64,000 nt of DNA from Barrientosiimonas humi (GCF_006716095.1 NZ_VFOK01000001.1:2387375-2451374); one strand, 5' to 3'. Shown: positions 46,261 through 55,509, numbered from the stretch's first letter. Notes: generated from the letters alone by a model not told the origin. Made by a program: numbers and translations.

Positions 46261-47223
46261 CGACGGTGAGGGTTTCTCGTTGTTGCGACCGGCCGCGCGG
46301 TCACCGAGCGTCGTCAGCGTGTTCACCACGCGCGACCCGAGGTCGCGGCGGGCGTGGCGGCCCTCCACGGCGCCGTCGGTCGCCGGCCCGGAGGAGTCCG
46401 GCAGCAGCCGCCCGACCAGGCCCATCACGCGGGTGGTCGTGGCGGGGGCGAGGCCGCGCACCCGGATCCCCACCCAGGTGAGCGGCGTCAGGGTGACCAT
46501 CGGCTTGCCGTCGAGCACCCCGTCGACGATGCGCCTTGCGGCGCGCTCGGCGTCCATCGACAGCACGGGCAGCGACGCGCCGGGGCCGAACCAGGCGTAC
46601 TCCTTGGCCGCGTCGCCGGTGAACTGCGCACGCAGGTGCGAGCCGGTGCGCATCAGACCCGGCACGATCGTCGTGGCGGTGACGCCCGTGCCCGACAGGG
46701 CGGCGGCCAGCCCGTCGGAGAACCCGACGGCGCCGAACTTCGCTGTCGCATAAGGCAACAGGTGCGGCGGTGACACCATGCCGCCGACGGACGTGACCGT
46801 GCCGATGGCGCCGCGGTGACGTGCTCGCATGCGCGGCAGCACCGCCCACGCGACGTGGATCGGGCCCCACGTCATGGTGTCGATCGCGTCGCGGAAGTGC
46901 TCGAGGGTCATCGCCTCGGCCGGTCCGGCCTGGATGATGCCGGCGACGGTGAGCGCGACCCGGATGGGCCCGGTCCGCTCCTCGACCCGGTCGACGAGGC
47001 GCTGCACCTCGTCGGCGTCGCGGACGTCGCAGACGTGCGTCGTCACCTCCCCCGTGCGCGCGAGATCCGTTGCGGCGCGGTCGAGCTCGGCCGCGTCACG
47101 GGCGGCGATCACGACCTGGTGACCGCGGCGCTGCAGCTCGCGTGCGGCGAGCAACCCGAGTCCGCGGGACCCCCCGACAACGAGCGCGACGGGCGCGGCG
47201 GCGGTGACGTCTGCATCGACCAT
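46249..47223 (-). CDS. Short-chain dehydrogenase/reductase
   Basis: This 324-residue SDR oxidoreductase has the cofactor motif VVGGSRGLGLLAARELQ, NAG-equivalent VAGIIQAG, catalytic Ser in VTSVGG, and YATAK. The C-terminal 60 residues extend beyond the usual SDR core. ATG 47223 is 6 nt after TACGGT on the minus strand, a leaderless arrangement. It is divergent from the zinc dehydrogenase at 47309; substrate unknown. Confidence 0.9.
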   Translation of the reverse strand: MVDADVTAAAPVALVVGGSRGLGLLAARELQRRGHQVVIAARDAAELDRAATDLARTGEVTTHVCDVRDADEVQRLVDRVEERTGPIRVALTVAGIIQAGPAEAMTLEHFRDAIDTMTWGPIHVAWAVLPRMRARHRGAIGTVTSVGGMVSPPHLLPYATAKFGAVGFSDGLAAALSGTGVTATTIVPGLMRTGSHLRAQFTGDAAKEYAWFGPGASLPVLSMDAERAARRIVDGVLDGKPMVTLTPLTWVGIRVRGLAPATTTRVMGLVGRLLPDSSGPATDGAVEGRHARRDLGSRVVNTLTTLGDRAAGRNNEKPSPSVDP

Positions 47224-47308
47224 GCCTCGACCGTACGGATCCGGCCCGTCGCACAACGCACCCGGACGGGTGGCGACCCGAGCGGGGGCTCGTGCCTATG
47301 GTCCGACC

Positions 47309-48493
47309 ATGCGAGCACTCACCTGGCAGGGACTTCAGGACGTCCGGGTCGAGGAGGTTCCCGACCCGGTGCTGCAGGAACCGACCGACGCGATCGTGCG
47401 GGTCACCTCGACCGCGATCTGCGGGTCGGACCTGCACCTCTACAACGTGCTCAAGCCGTACCTGAGCCCCGGCGACGTGCTCGGCCACGAGTTCATGGGC
47501 GTGGTCGAGGAGGTCGGCAGCGGCGTGCAGAACCTCTCGGTCGGCGACCGGGTGGTCGTGCCGTTCAACATCTCCTGCGGCCACTGCTGGATGTGTGAGC
47601 GCGGGCTGTTCGCGCAGTGCGAGACGACGCAGAACGTGCAGCAGGACAAGGGCGCGAGCCTGTTCGGGTTCAGCAGCCTCTACGGCTCGGTGCCCGGCGG
47701 GCAGGCCGAGCGGGTGCGCGTGCCGCACGCCGACTTCGGCCCCGTGCGGCTGCCGCAGGAGCACTCCGACGAGCGGTTCCTCTATCTGTCCGACATCCTC
47801 CCGACGGCCTGGCAGGGCGTGGAGTACGCCGACGTCCCCGAGGGCGGGACCCTCGCCGTGCTCGGGCTCGGCCCGGTGGGGCAGCTGGCCGTGCGGGCGG
47901 CCAAGCACCGGGGCATCGAGCGGGTGATCGGGGTCGACCTGGTGCCCGACCGGCTGACCAAGGCGGCCGCCGCCGGCGCGGAGGTGGTCGACCTCCAGGG
48001 GGTCAAGGACGTCGCGGAGACATTGCGCGAGCTCACCGACGGTCGTGGGCCGGACAGCGTGCTCGACGCCGTCGGCATGGAGGCGCACGGGAACCCCGTG
48101 TCGGAGAAGGTGATCGCGGGGGCGAGTCGCCTGCCCGGCCCGCTCGCACGTACGGCCATCGAGAAGGCCGGCATCGACCGGCTCGCGGCGCTCACCACGG
48201 CGATCTCGGCCGTGCGGCGCGGCGGCACGGTGTCGATCAGCGGTGTCTACGGCGGGATGGCCGACCCGCTGCCGATGATGCAGATGTTCGACAAGGGCAT
48301 CGCGCTGCGGATGGGCCAGTGCCACGTCCGCCGGTGGACCGACGAGCTCCTCGACATCGCCCGGCAGCCCGACGACGTGCTCGGCCTCGAGCAGCTGGCG
48401 ACCCACCGGGTGAGTCTCGAGGACGCACCGGAGATGTACGACACGTTCATGAACAAGGACGACGGGTGCCTCAAGGTCGTCCTGACGCCCTGA
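47309..48493 (+). CDS. Zinc-dependent alcohol dehydrogenase (formaldehyde-dehydrogenase-like)
   Basis: This 394-residue enzyme has catalytic zinc ligands Cys38 (AICGSD), His60 and Glu61 (GHEFMG). The structural-zinc cysteines are clustered in ISCGHCWMCERGLFAQC, and the nucleotide motif is VLGLGPVGQLAV. Length and the extended middle region match the glutathione-independent formaldehyde dehydrogenase-like branch. ATG 47309 is 6 nt after TATGGT. Four tandem repeats follow the gene. Confidence 0.92.
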   Translation: MRALTWQGLQDVRVEEVPDPVLQEPTDAIVRVTSTAICGSDLHLYNVLKPYLSPGDVLGHEFMGVVEEVGSGVQNLSVGDRVVVPFNISCGHCWMCERGLFAQCETTQNVQQDKGASLFGFSSLYGSVPGGQAERVRVPHADFGPVRLPQEHSDERFLYLSDILPTAWQGVEYADVPEGGTLAVLGLGPVGQLAVRAAKHRGIERVIGVDLVPDRLTKAAAAGAEVVDLQGVKDVAETLRELTDGRGPDSVLDAVGMEAHGNPVSEKVIAGASRLPGPLARTAIEKAGIDRLAALTTAISAVRRGGTVSISGVYGGMADPLPMMQMFDKGIALRMGQCHVRRWTDELLDIARQPDDVLGLEQLATHRVSLEDAPEMYDTFMNKDDGCLKVVLTP

Positions 48494-48529
48494 CCCCGTG
48501 ACGCTGTGGGGGGTCTGACGCCGTGAGGG

Positions 48530-48653
48530 TCTGACGCCTGGACCTTGGCGCCCAGCGGCTCTGACGCCTGGGACTTCGCGCCCAGGGCCTCAGACGCAGT
48601 GGACCTCTGGCGCCCAGGGCCTCAGACGCAGTGGGCCTCGGCGCCCTGGGGCC
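48530..48653 (+). repeat. Four tandem 30-32-bp repeats
   Basis: Units start at 48530, 48560, 48590 and 48622. Each has the form TCTGACGCCTGG or TCAGACGCAGTG, then a short variable part, then GGCGCCCAGGG or similar. They lie between the dehydrogenase stop and the convergent HNH gene. There are no spacers, so this is not CRISPR; each unit can form a small GGCGCC-centred stem. Confidence 0.8.
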
Positions 48654-48683
48654 GCCGAGGCTTGACCAGGTGCCCCGGACGCC

Positions 48684-50657
48684 TCATCCGGCGCGGCGAG
48701 GCGGGTCGGTCCGGGGCCGAAGCATCGGCGTGAGCTGGTCGAGGCGGCCCTTGGTCAGGTCCCAGACGACCCGGCCGTCGACCAGCCGCCCGAGCAGACC
48801 GTCGCGGTGCACGATCGTGTGGTGCCGCGAGCACAGCAGCGCCCCGTTGTCCACGTCGGTCGGGCCGCCGGCCCACCACGGCACCAGGTGGTGCACCTCG
48901 CACCAGTCCGGCGGCCGGTCGCACCCGGGGAAGGTGCAGCACCGGTCACGATGGACCACCGCGGTGCGGGCACGGCCGACGAACAGCCGCTCCTCCTGGC
49001 CGAGGTCGATGATCCCACCGTGCGAGCCCAGCACCGCCGGGATCACTCCCGCGTCGCAGGCCAACCGGCGCAGCATCGAACCGGCGAGCAGCTCCCCGGC
49101 CTGCGTGCGGCCGGTGCCGGGCAGGAACCGCACCCCGACGCTCGACCCCTCGAACGGACCCGGGACACCCTGCAGCGTCTCCAGCCCGACCGTGACCACG
49201 ACCTTCGGGTGCGAGGTCACCGAACCCTTTCCGGCGCCGGGCAGCGCAGCAGCAGCCCGCTGCACCAGCTCCATGAACGCATCCGCCCGCCGCTTCGGCG
49301 CACTCCGCGGATCGCGCACCGGCCCACGCTCCTCCGGCGCCTCCGGCTGATCCGGCGCTTCCGTGCTGTCTTGCGCTGCCGAGTTCTTCGGCGACCCCGA
49401 AGTTCCCCACTGCTCCGCCTGCTCCGGACACTCCGCGTTGTCCGGCGATCTCGGCTTCTCCCGCGCGACCGGATCCGCCGGCAGCCCTCCTGGCGGTGAT
49501 CCGGTCACCGGGGGTTCTCGATCCGCCGCTTCCTGCCCCTCGGCCGGAGGCGAGCCTCGGCCAGGCGTGTCCTGAGAGAGCGCTCCCGCCGTCCCGGCCG
49601 GACGGGGACGAGCCTGGTCCGGCGAACGTGTCCCGCGAGGACGGTCCTGGTCGGCCCCGCGAGGCCGGGCGGCGCCGTCCGCCGCACCCGCACCGGCACC
49701 CGCACCGGCACCCGCACCGGCACTCGCGGCCCCACCCGCACCAGCACCCGAGGCGCCTATGCCCGGCCGCGCGCCGGGGCAGTGCATCGGGTCCGGTGCA
49801 GACAGTTGACCGATCGCCTGCGCGACGATCGCGGCGTTGCCCGGGGACAGCTCAGCGACGAGCCGCACGAGGCCGGACGGAAGCTCGTACATCGTCAGCG
49901 ACTCCGCGCGCTGCGCCGCCTCCTCGGACCGGTCCAGCTGCTCGGGGTCGTAGCGCCCGATCAGCTGCTTGGTCAACGAGCGGCGGTCGGCATCTGTGGC
50001 GTCGTCGCCCAGCGCCAGGAACCACGACAGCACCTCGGCCCGCGACGCGGTCGGCAGCAGCGGCGTGATCTTCGGCGCCTCGCGCAGCGCGGAAGCGGCG
50101 GCCCGGACGCTCACCACGTCGCCCGAGACGACCTCGGCCAGCAGGGCGCGACCGGTGGGGTCGGACAGCACGACCGGGTCCACCTCCTCGACGCTGTCGC
50201 CGGCCGACTCGTTCGCACCGTCGTCTGCGTCGGGGCCGTCACCAGCATCGGGATGCACGAACGGCACCAGGCCCGTCGACATCGCGATCTCTTCGGCCAC
50301 CACAGCCACGCGCCGCGCCTGGCTCGGCTCGACCCCCGGCCCGAGCCACTGGACCCACTGGCACGCGTTGGCCGCGACCGACTCGCGCACCACGCCGCGA
50401 CTGATCGCCTCCACCGTCACCGCGACCAGCAACGACTCACCCTTGCGCGTCATGCTCAGCCCGGCCTGACCCAGCTGGGTCAGCTGATCCTCGGACAGCT
50501 GGTGCAGCACGGCCGGCGCGGCCGCGACCTCCTCCAGCACGTCGGTCAGCCGCTGCAAGAGGTCGACGCCGGCACCGGGCGCAGGAGCCGGCACGGTGGA
50601 CTCGCTGGCGGGAGGCAGCCGGACGGGACGCTGCGGCGGATCTGCCATGTGCTCCAT
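48684..50657 (-). CDS. DUF222 and HNH endonuclease domain protein
   Basis: This 657-residue protein is of a type often multicopy in actinobacteria. The N-terminal DUF222 helical region spans about residues 20-270. It is interrupted by a long disordered Gly/Ala/Pro/Glu-rich insert (about 275-430) that contains an (AG)n run, and resumes before a C-terminal HNH nuclease: CTFPGCDRPPDWCEVHHLVPWWAGG and NGALLCSRHHTIVH, with paired cysteines for zinc. ATG 50657 has a GGGGG region about 7 nt upstream. Its biological role (selfish element, DNA repair or defence) is not established. Confidence 0.9.
   Translation of the reverse strand: MEHMADPPQRPVRLPPASESTVPAPAPGAGVDLLQRLTDVLEEVAAAPAVLHQLSEDQLTQLGQAGLSMTRKGESLLVAVTVEAISRGVVRESVAANACQWVQWLGPGVEPSQARRVAVVAEEIAMSTGLVPFVHPDAGDGPDADDGANESAGDSVEEVDPVVLSDPTGRALLAEVVSGDVVSVRAAASALREAPKITPLLPTASRAEVLSWFLALGDDATDADRRSLTKQLIGRYDPEQLDRSEEAAQRAESLTMYELPSGLVRLVAELSPGNAAIVAQAIGQLSAPDPMHCPGARPGIGASGAGAGGAASAGAGAGAGAGAGAADGAARPRGADQDRPRGTRSPDQARPRPAGTAGALSQDTPGRGSPPAEGQEAADREPPVTGSPPGGLPADPVAREKPRSPDNAECPEQAEQWGTSGSPKNSAAQDSTEAPDQPEAPEERGPVRDPRSAPKRRADAFMELVQRAAAALPGAGKGSVTSHPKVVVTVGLETLQGVPGPFEGSSVGVRFLPGTGRTQAGELLAGSMLRRLACDAGVIPAVLGSHGGIIDLGQEERLFVGRARTAVVHRDRCCTFPGCDRPPDWCEVHHLVPWWAGGPTDVDNGALLCSRHHTIVHRDGLLGRLVDGRVVWDLTKGRLDQLTPMLRPRTDPPRRAG
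49682..49745 (-). repeat. 12-bp tandem repeats encoding an Ala-Gly run
   Basis: The unit ACCGGCACCCGC is repeated about four times with degenerate ends, inside the disordered insert of the DUF222-HNH protein. It is a likely site of length variation. Confidence 0.7.
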
Positions 50658-50872
50658 GCCCCTGGCCCCCTTCCCCGAAGCCCTGCGGGCCGCCCCTCGA
50701 CCCGGTGCCCGCCGCGGACGCCAGGTCCGGGCGATGCGCCCATCATCGAACACGCGTACGAGTCATGTCAAGGGTTTGAGAACCTGAATCTTGTTCGCTC
50801 TCAGCGGAATTCGAGCATCATGGGCCTATACCAGACACCACTGACAACGCTCGGAGCTCGCTTCCGAGACGG

Positions 50873-50905
50873 GGTGGTGCACCACGCGCCCCAGTGAAGA
50901 GCCGC
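50873..50905. repeat. Degenerate half of the 86-bp hairpin element
   Basis: GGTGGTGCACCACGCGCC and the following bases to GCCGC align without gaps to the right half of copy B, with about six mismatches. The left arm is missing. It lies between the HNH gene promoter and the xthA stop. Confidence 0.5.
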
Positions 50906-50960
50906 CCACGAAGTCACCCGGTTCGAGCGCCGGGGCGCCGGCGCCCGCGCGCACGCCGCG

Positions 50961-51743
50961 CTACGACCAGCGCACCACCAGCGGCGCGTGATCGCTCCAC
51001 CGCTCGGCGTAGGTCGGCGCGCGCCCCACGACGACCTCGACCGGGCGCTCGGCGAGGGGCGGGCTGGCGATGGCGTAGTCGATGCGCCATCCCGCGTCGT
51101 TGTCGAACGCCTTCCCGCGCCACGACCACCACGTGTAGGGCCCGTCGACGTCACCCGCCTGCCGCCGGCCGAGATCCACCCAGCCGCGCTCGGCCCAGCC
51201 CGTCAGCCGCTCCTGCTCCTCCGGGAGGAAGCCGGCCTTGCCGCGGTTCCCCTTCCAGTTCTTCAGGTCTCGAGCGGTGTGACAGACGTTGAGGTCGCCG
51301 GTGAGCACCACGTGCTGGTCGCGCAGCTCCTCCAGCCGCCCACCGATCGCATCGAGGAGCGCGAACTTCTCCTCCTGCACCGGCGTCCCCGCCTCGCCGG
51401 TGTGGACGTACGCCGAAAGCACCGTCAGCGCGGGCCCACCGGGCACCTGCACCTCGGCCTCGATCCAGCGGCCCTGCCCCTGCGCCACCGGCAGGTCCAC
51501 GGCGGTCCGAGCGATCGGCCCCCGACTCAGCACCGCCACGCCGGCCCGTCCCGACACGCCCTCGGCGTACGCCAGGTGCCAGTCTGCGAACGGCGTCCCG
51601 GCGAGCGCGGACTCGAGCTGGTCGCGGGTCGCGCGGACCTCCTGGAGGGAGAGCACATCGGGCTCCTGGGCGGCGAGCCAGGCGAGTCCGCCGCGTCGCG
51701 CCGCGGCGCGAATTCCGTTGACGTTGGCGGTGATCAGCAGCAC
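50961..51743 (-). CDS. xthA: Exodeoxyribonuclease III
   Basis: This 260-residue AP endonuclease/3' exonuclease functions in base-excision repair. The catalytic residues lie in TANVNGIRAA (Asn), SLQEVRA (Glu), VLTGDLNVCH (Asp-Asn) and the C-terminal WSDHAPL (Asp-His). GTG 51743 follows TAGCAT by 6 nt, so it is probably leaderless. Confidence 0.94.
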   Translation of the reverse strand: MLLITANVNGIRAAARRGGLAWLAAQEPDVLSLQEVRATRDQLESALAGTPFADWHLAYAEGVSGRAGVAVLSRGPIARTAVDLPVAQGQGRWIEAEVQVPGGPALTVLSAYVHTGEAGTPVQEEKFALLDAIGGRLEELRDQHVVLTGDLNVCHTARDLKNWKGNRGKAGFLPEEQERLTGWAERGWVDLGRRQAGDVDGPYTWWSWRGKAFDNDAGWRIDYAIASPPLAERPVEVVVGRAPTYAERWSDHAPLVVRWS

Positions 51744-51767
51744 CGCTGCATGCTACGAGGGGGCGGT

Positions 51768-52124
51768 TCAGGGCCAGCCGACGGCCACGATCACGTTGAG
51801 CACCGCGAGGTAGCCGGCGGCGTTGGCGAGGCCGATCGCCCGGCCGCCGCGCTGCTGGCGTCCGCGCCCCATCTCGGCGCACGCCAGCACCGCGACGGCG
51901 ATCAGCAGCTTCAGCCCGACCTTGTTGTGGTCGAGCACCTTGTCGAGCGCGCTGGCGCTCTCGCCTAGACCGACGAGCACGACACCGCTGAGCAGCTGCG
52001 CACGGGCGCCCCAGGTCATGAGCGCGCTGACCCGCGGCGAGGCGGCCACGGCGAACCAGCCACCGACCAGCGCGGCCATGCCGAGCAGGTGCACGATGAC
52101 GAGGATGTCGTAGACCACCTTCAT
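51768..52124 (-). CDS. Integral membrane protein, 118 aa
   Basis: Four hydrophobic segments span almost the whole 118-residue protein: KVVYDILVIVHLLGMAALVGGW at the start, then about 45-60, 72-88 and 98-115. Small four-helix proteins of this type are common and uncharacterised in actinobacteria. ATG 52124 is 8 nt after TAGGCT on the minus strand. It ends 24 nt before the xthA start on the same strand. Confidence 0.8.
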   Translation of the reverse strand: MKVVYDILVIVHLLGMAALVGGWFAVAASPRVSALMTWGARAQLLSGVVLVGLGESASALDKVLDHNKVGLKLLIAVAVLACAEMGRGRQQRGGRAIGLANAAGYLAVLNVIVAVGWP

Positions 52125-52135
52125 TGCTGCGGAGC

Positions 52136-53355
52136 CTAGCGACGCGCACCGTCCGCCGTGGCACGCCACGGCAACAGCGCACCGGTCACGAGCAGCACCC
52201 CCGCCCCGACCGCGATCCCGGTGCGCAACCCCGCCAGCGCCGTGACCAGCCCGCCCAGCGCGATGAACAGCGGCTGCACGGTTCGGGTCGCCACCGACCA
52301 CGACATCCCGACCCGCGACATCAGCTCGTCGGGGGCACCGTCATCCGGTACGACGCGAACGTGGGGTTGAACAACCCGGCGAAGAACAGCAGCAAGGTCT
52401 CGGCCGCGGTGACCAGCACGAACCCGGCGGTGCCGGGCGGCGCGACCACCAGCAGCGGCATCCAGACGGCCCGGAGGGTGCCGGCCCCCAGCAGCACCGC
52501 CCGCTCTCCCCACCACCGCACGGCTCGCGGCGCCAGCGTCGCGCCGACCAGTCCGCCGAGCCCCGAGACGCCGAGCAGCAGGCCGTACTGCCACGGCGCC
52601 AGCCCCAGGTCGCGCAGCACGAGCACGGCCAGCAGCGGCGAGATGAGCATGACCCCGCCGCCGAACAGCAGGGCGTTGCAGAACAGTGCCCGCAGCCCCG
52701 GGTGACCGAGCACGAAGCGCCAGCCGGCCGCCATCTCGGCCCGCCAGTGCTGGTCGGCCTGCCGCGCCGGAGGGTCGGGCTCGGGGCTGCGGAGCCGCCG
52801 GATCCCGAGCGCCGAACCCAGGTAGCTCACCGCGTCGACCGCCAGCACCAGCACCGGCCCGAACGCGCTCGCGAGCGCCCCGCCCGCGGGTGGGCCCAGC
52901 GTGAAGCCTCCCCACATCGTGCTGTCGAGCCGCGACTGCGCCCAGACGCGGGCGTCCGGCGCGACGAGCCCCTTGAGGTGCGCCCCCGCCGCCGCGGCGA
53001 ACGACACGGTCGCGAGCACCTGCAGCGCCCCCACCACGCACAGCTGGGCGAACGTCAGGCGCCCGAGCCACCACGCCACCGGCACCGACAGCAGAGCCGC
53101 GGCCGCGAGCAGGTCGGCCGCGATCATCACCGGGCGTTTTCGGCGGAACTCGATGCGGCTGCCCAGCGGCAGCGCGACCAGCGCCGTCGTGATCGCCTAG
53201 ACCGCACCGAGCACCGACACCTGCCAGTCGGCCACCGCCAGGGTGAGCACCGCGACCAGCGCCAGACCGCCCGTGGCGACGCCGGAGCCGATCTGGCCGA
53301 GGGCGTACGCCAACCACAGCCTGCGGAAGTCGCTCCGCCAGTCGGTGGTCAGCAC
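52136..53355 (-). pseudogene. MFS transporter pseudogene (in-frame stop plus frameshift)
   Basis: Conceptual translation from GTG 53355 (6 nt after TACGGT) gives a normal major-facilitator start, LTTDWRSDFRRLWLAYALGQ. A TAG at 53197-53199 interrupts it after 52 codons. The frame then continues through about ten membrane helices to the region of a five-G run at 52331-52335. There, one missing base shifts the frame: YRMTVPP continues as PDELMSRVGMSW in another frame, to the stop at 52136. With both lesions repaired it would be about 406 residues. The two independent lesions make a sequencing error alone unlikely. Confidence 0.8.
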
Positions 53356-53413
53356 GGGCCGACCGTAGACGCCAGGACCGACAACCGCCGCCCGCGCCAG
53401 CCCAGCCCGGCGC

Positions 53414-54085
53414 TCAGAGCAGGCGGCGCGACATCGCCCAGCTGGTCAGCTCGTGCCGCGAGGACAGCTGCAGCTTGCGCAGGACCGACGACACGTGCGT
53501 CTCGACCGTCTTGACCGAGATGAACAGCTCCTTGGCGACCTCCTTGTACTGGTAGCCGCGCGCGATGAGCCGCATCACCTCGCGCTCGCGCGCCGAGAGC
53601 CGGTCGAGCTCCTCATCCACCTCGGCGATCTCGCCCGCCGCCGCGCCGAACGCGTCGAGCACGAACCCGGCCAGCCGCGGCGAGAACACCGCGTCCCCCT
53701 CCGCCACCCGGTGGATCGCGCTGACCAGGTCGGTCGGCGAGATGGTCTTGGTGACGTATCCCCTTGCGCCAGAACGGATCACGGCGATCACGTCTTCAGC
53801 AGCGTCGCTCACCGACAGCGCCAGGAATCGCACCGGCCGACCCTTGTCGGTCTCGACGCCCGCACACCCAGGGGGTACGTCCGCGCCGCCGCGACCCGAC
53901 CCGCCGGGCAGGTGCACGTCGAGCAGCACGACGTCGGGCCGCACCTCGCGGATCACCTCGATCGCCCGATCCACGTCGGGCGCCTCGCCCACGACCTCGA
54001 CGCTGTCGTCCAGCTCGGCCTTGACCCCCGACCGGAACATCCGGTGGTCGTCCACCAGCACCACCCGGACCGGTTCGCCGCTCAT
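53414..54085 (-). CDS. LuxR/NarL-family response regulator
   Basis: This 223-residue transcription factor has a receiver domain with DD in VVLVDDHRMFRSG, phospho-Asp in VVLLDVHLPGGSG, and Lys in YVTKTISP; the LuxR helix-turn-helix is at about 155-210 (LSAREREVMRLIARG). A short glycine-rich insert follows the phosphorylation loop. Its start overlaps the PspC-kinase stop by 4 nt. The MFS pseudogene follows downstream. Confidence 0.93.
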   Translation of the reverse strand: MSGEPVRVVLVDDHRMFRSGVKAELDDSVEVVGEAPDVDRAIEVIREVRPDVVLLDVHLPGGSGRGGADVPPGCAGVETDKGRPVRFLALSVSDAAEDVIAVIRSGARGYVTKTISPTDLVSAIHRVAEGDAVFSPRLAGFVLDAFGAAAGEIAEVDEELDRLSAREREVMRLIARGYQYKEVAKELFISVKTVETHVSSVLRKLQLSSRHELTSWAMSRRLL

Positions 54086-54279
54086 CCGCTCTCCTCCTCG
54101 CCGCCACCCTGCGCTGCGGCTCGTTCCTCGCCGCCACCCTGCGCCACTCGTTCCTCGCCGCCACCCTGCGCTGCGCGCTCCTCGCCGCTCATACCCTCTG
54201 TCGCGCTCGGTCGCACTCCGCTCCGGCCGGCGGCTCGTTCCTCGCCGCCACCCTGCGCTGCGCGCTCCTCGCCGCTCAT
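54076..54279 (-). repeat. Repeat array at the kinase 3' end and regulator start
   Basis: An identical 18-mer CTCGCCGCCACCCTGCGC (plus strand) occurs four times, at 54097, 54127, 54154 and 54241. The junction sequence CGCCGCTCAT, which encodes MSGE and includes the regulator start, occurs three times (ending 54085, 54192 and 54279). The array is fully coding. Confidence 0.85.
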
Positions 54280-55509
54280 ATGAGGCAGCCTCAGCACCAC
54301 TTCCGTCCCGTCCTCCCGCCGGCGCACCTCGGCGCTCCCGCCGTGCCGCTCCATCCGGCCCACGATCGACTCGCGCACCCCCAGCCGGTCGGCGGGCACC
54401 GCGTCAGGGTCGAACCCGGCGCCGTGGTCTCGCACGAACGCCTCGGTCTCGCCCGGCCCCACCTCGACGTACGCCGACACGGGCGGGGCCGCGTGGCGTA
54501 CGGCGTTGGACACCGCCTCCCGCACCGCGGCCACCAGCGCCGCGCCGTGCTCGTCGAGCGGCCGGTCGCCGGTGACGACCAGGTCGACCGGCACCCCGAG
54601 CTGGTCCTCGATCTCGTCGGTCGTGGAGCGTACGGCCGTGGCCAGGGTCGCGCCCGCCGGCGCGGCGTCGGCGAACAGCCACTGCCGCAGCTCGCGCTCC
54701 TGGCCGCGTGCGAGCCGCTGGACCGCCGCCGGGTCGTCGGCGCGGCGCTGGATCAGCGCGAGCGTCTGCAGCACCGAGTCGTGCAGGTGGGCGGCGATGT
54801 CGGCCTTCTCGGTGACCCGGATGCGCTCGGTCTGCTCGCGGCGGAAGTCCTCGAACAGCCGGATCGCGAACGGCGCCACCAGCAGCGTCACGCCCACGAG
54901 CACCACGAGCGTCGCGAGCAGCACGTCGCGCAGCCCGCCGAGGCCGCGGCCGCCGGAGATGAGCACCGCGATCCCGCCGAGCACCAGCGCTGCCCCGAGC
55001 CCCACGCGCAGCAGCGACTCGCCGCGCGCGAGGTCGGTGCCGGCCAGCCAGTGCTGGCGGCGCCGCCCGTCGAGCAACGACCAGCTCAGCAGCAGGCCGG
55101 CGACGATCGCGAGCAGCGGGAGCACCGCAGAGGGGTTGATCGTGGAGCCGATGACCAGCGTGCTGATCCCAGCCAGCGCCAGCAGCACGCCGCCCAGCAC
55201 GACCCAGCGCGTCGACAGCGAGCGCCGGTCGATCAGGGCAGCGTCCTCCTCGGCGACGCCCTGGTCACCGACCGGCATCGTCAGCCAGAGGAACCCGTAG
55301 ACCACGACACCCGCCCCGAACACCACCACGCCCACGAACGTCGCGATCCGCAGCGGCACCACCGGGATCCCCAGGTGCACCGACACCCCGCGGCACACGC
55401 CGGCGAGCATCCGCCCGTGCGGCGGGCGGCGCAGCGGCGGCCGCTCCGGCAGCGCGCCTGGCGCCGCGGGCGCGCTCGGCAGCGCGGGCGCGCCGGGACG
55501 GGTCGTCAT
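54082..55509 (-). CDS. PspC-domain sensor histidine kinase
   Basis: This 475-residue NarL-type kinase has an N-terminal PspC domain (residues 30-85, RMLAGVCRGVSVHLGIPVVPLRIATF). It has about five further membrane segments to residue 215, the phospho-accepting His in DIAAHLHDSVLQTL near residue 240, and an ATP-binding domain ending in VVLRLPHM near residue 410. The last 65 residues are a low-complexity repeat tail of GGGEERAAQ type generated by tandem DNA repeats. It pairs with the following regulator and is divergent from a PspC/LiaF-like protein, which suggests envelope-stress sensing. Confidence 0.92.
   Translation of the reverse strand: MTTRPGAPALPSAPAAPGALPERPPLRRPPHGRMLAGVCRGVSVHLGIPVVPLRIATFVGVVVFGAGVVVYGFLWLTMPVGDQGVAEEDAALIDRRSLSTRWVVLGGVLLALAGISTLVIGSTINPSAVLPLLAIVAGLLLSWSLLDGRRRQHWLAGTDLARGESLLRVGLGAALVLGGIAVLISGGRGLGGLRDVLLATLVVLVGVTLLVAPFAIRLFEDFRREQTERIRVTEKADIAAHLHDSVLQTLALIQRRADDPAAVQRLARGQERELRQWLFADAAPAGATLATAVRSTTDEIEDQLGVPVDLVVTGDRPLDEHGAALVAAVREAVSNAVRHAAPPVSAYVEVGPGETEAFVRDHGAGFDPDAVPADRLGVRESIVGRMERHGGSAEVRRREDGTEVVLRLPHMSGEERAAQGGGEERAAGRSGVRPSATEGMSGEERAAQGGGEERVAQGGGEERAAAQGGGEEESG

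Noticed and set aside
48530-48653. CRISPR array
   Set aside because: The repeats are head to tail with no unique spacers, and no cas genes are present.
52136-53317. Separate 393-aa gene in the frame of the MFS C-terminal fragment
   Set aside because: Only the last 70 or so codons of this frame look like protein; the rest is a shadow of the transporter frame. It is part of the pseudogene.
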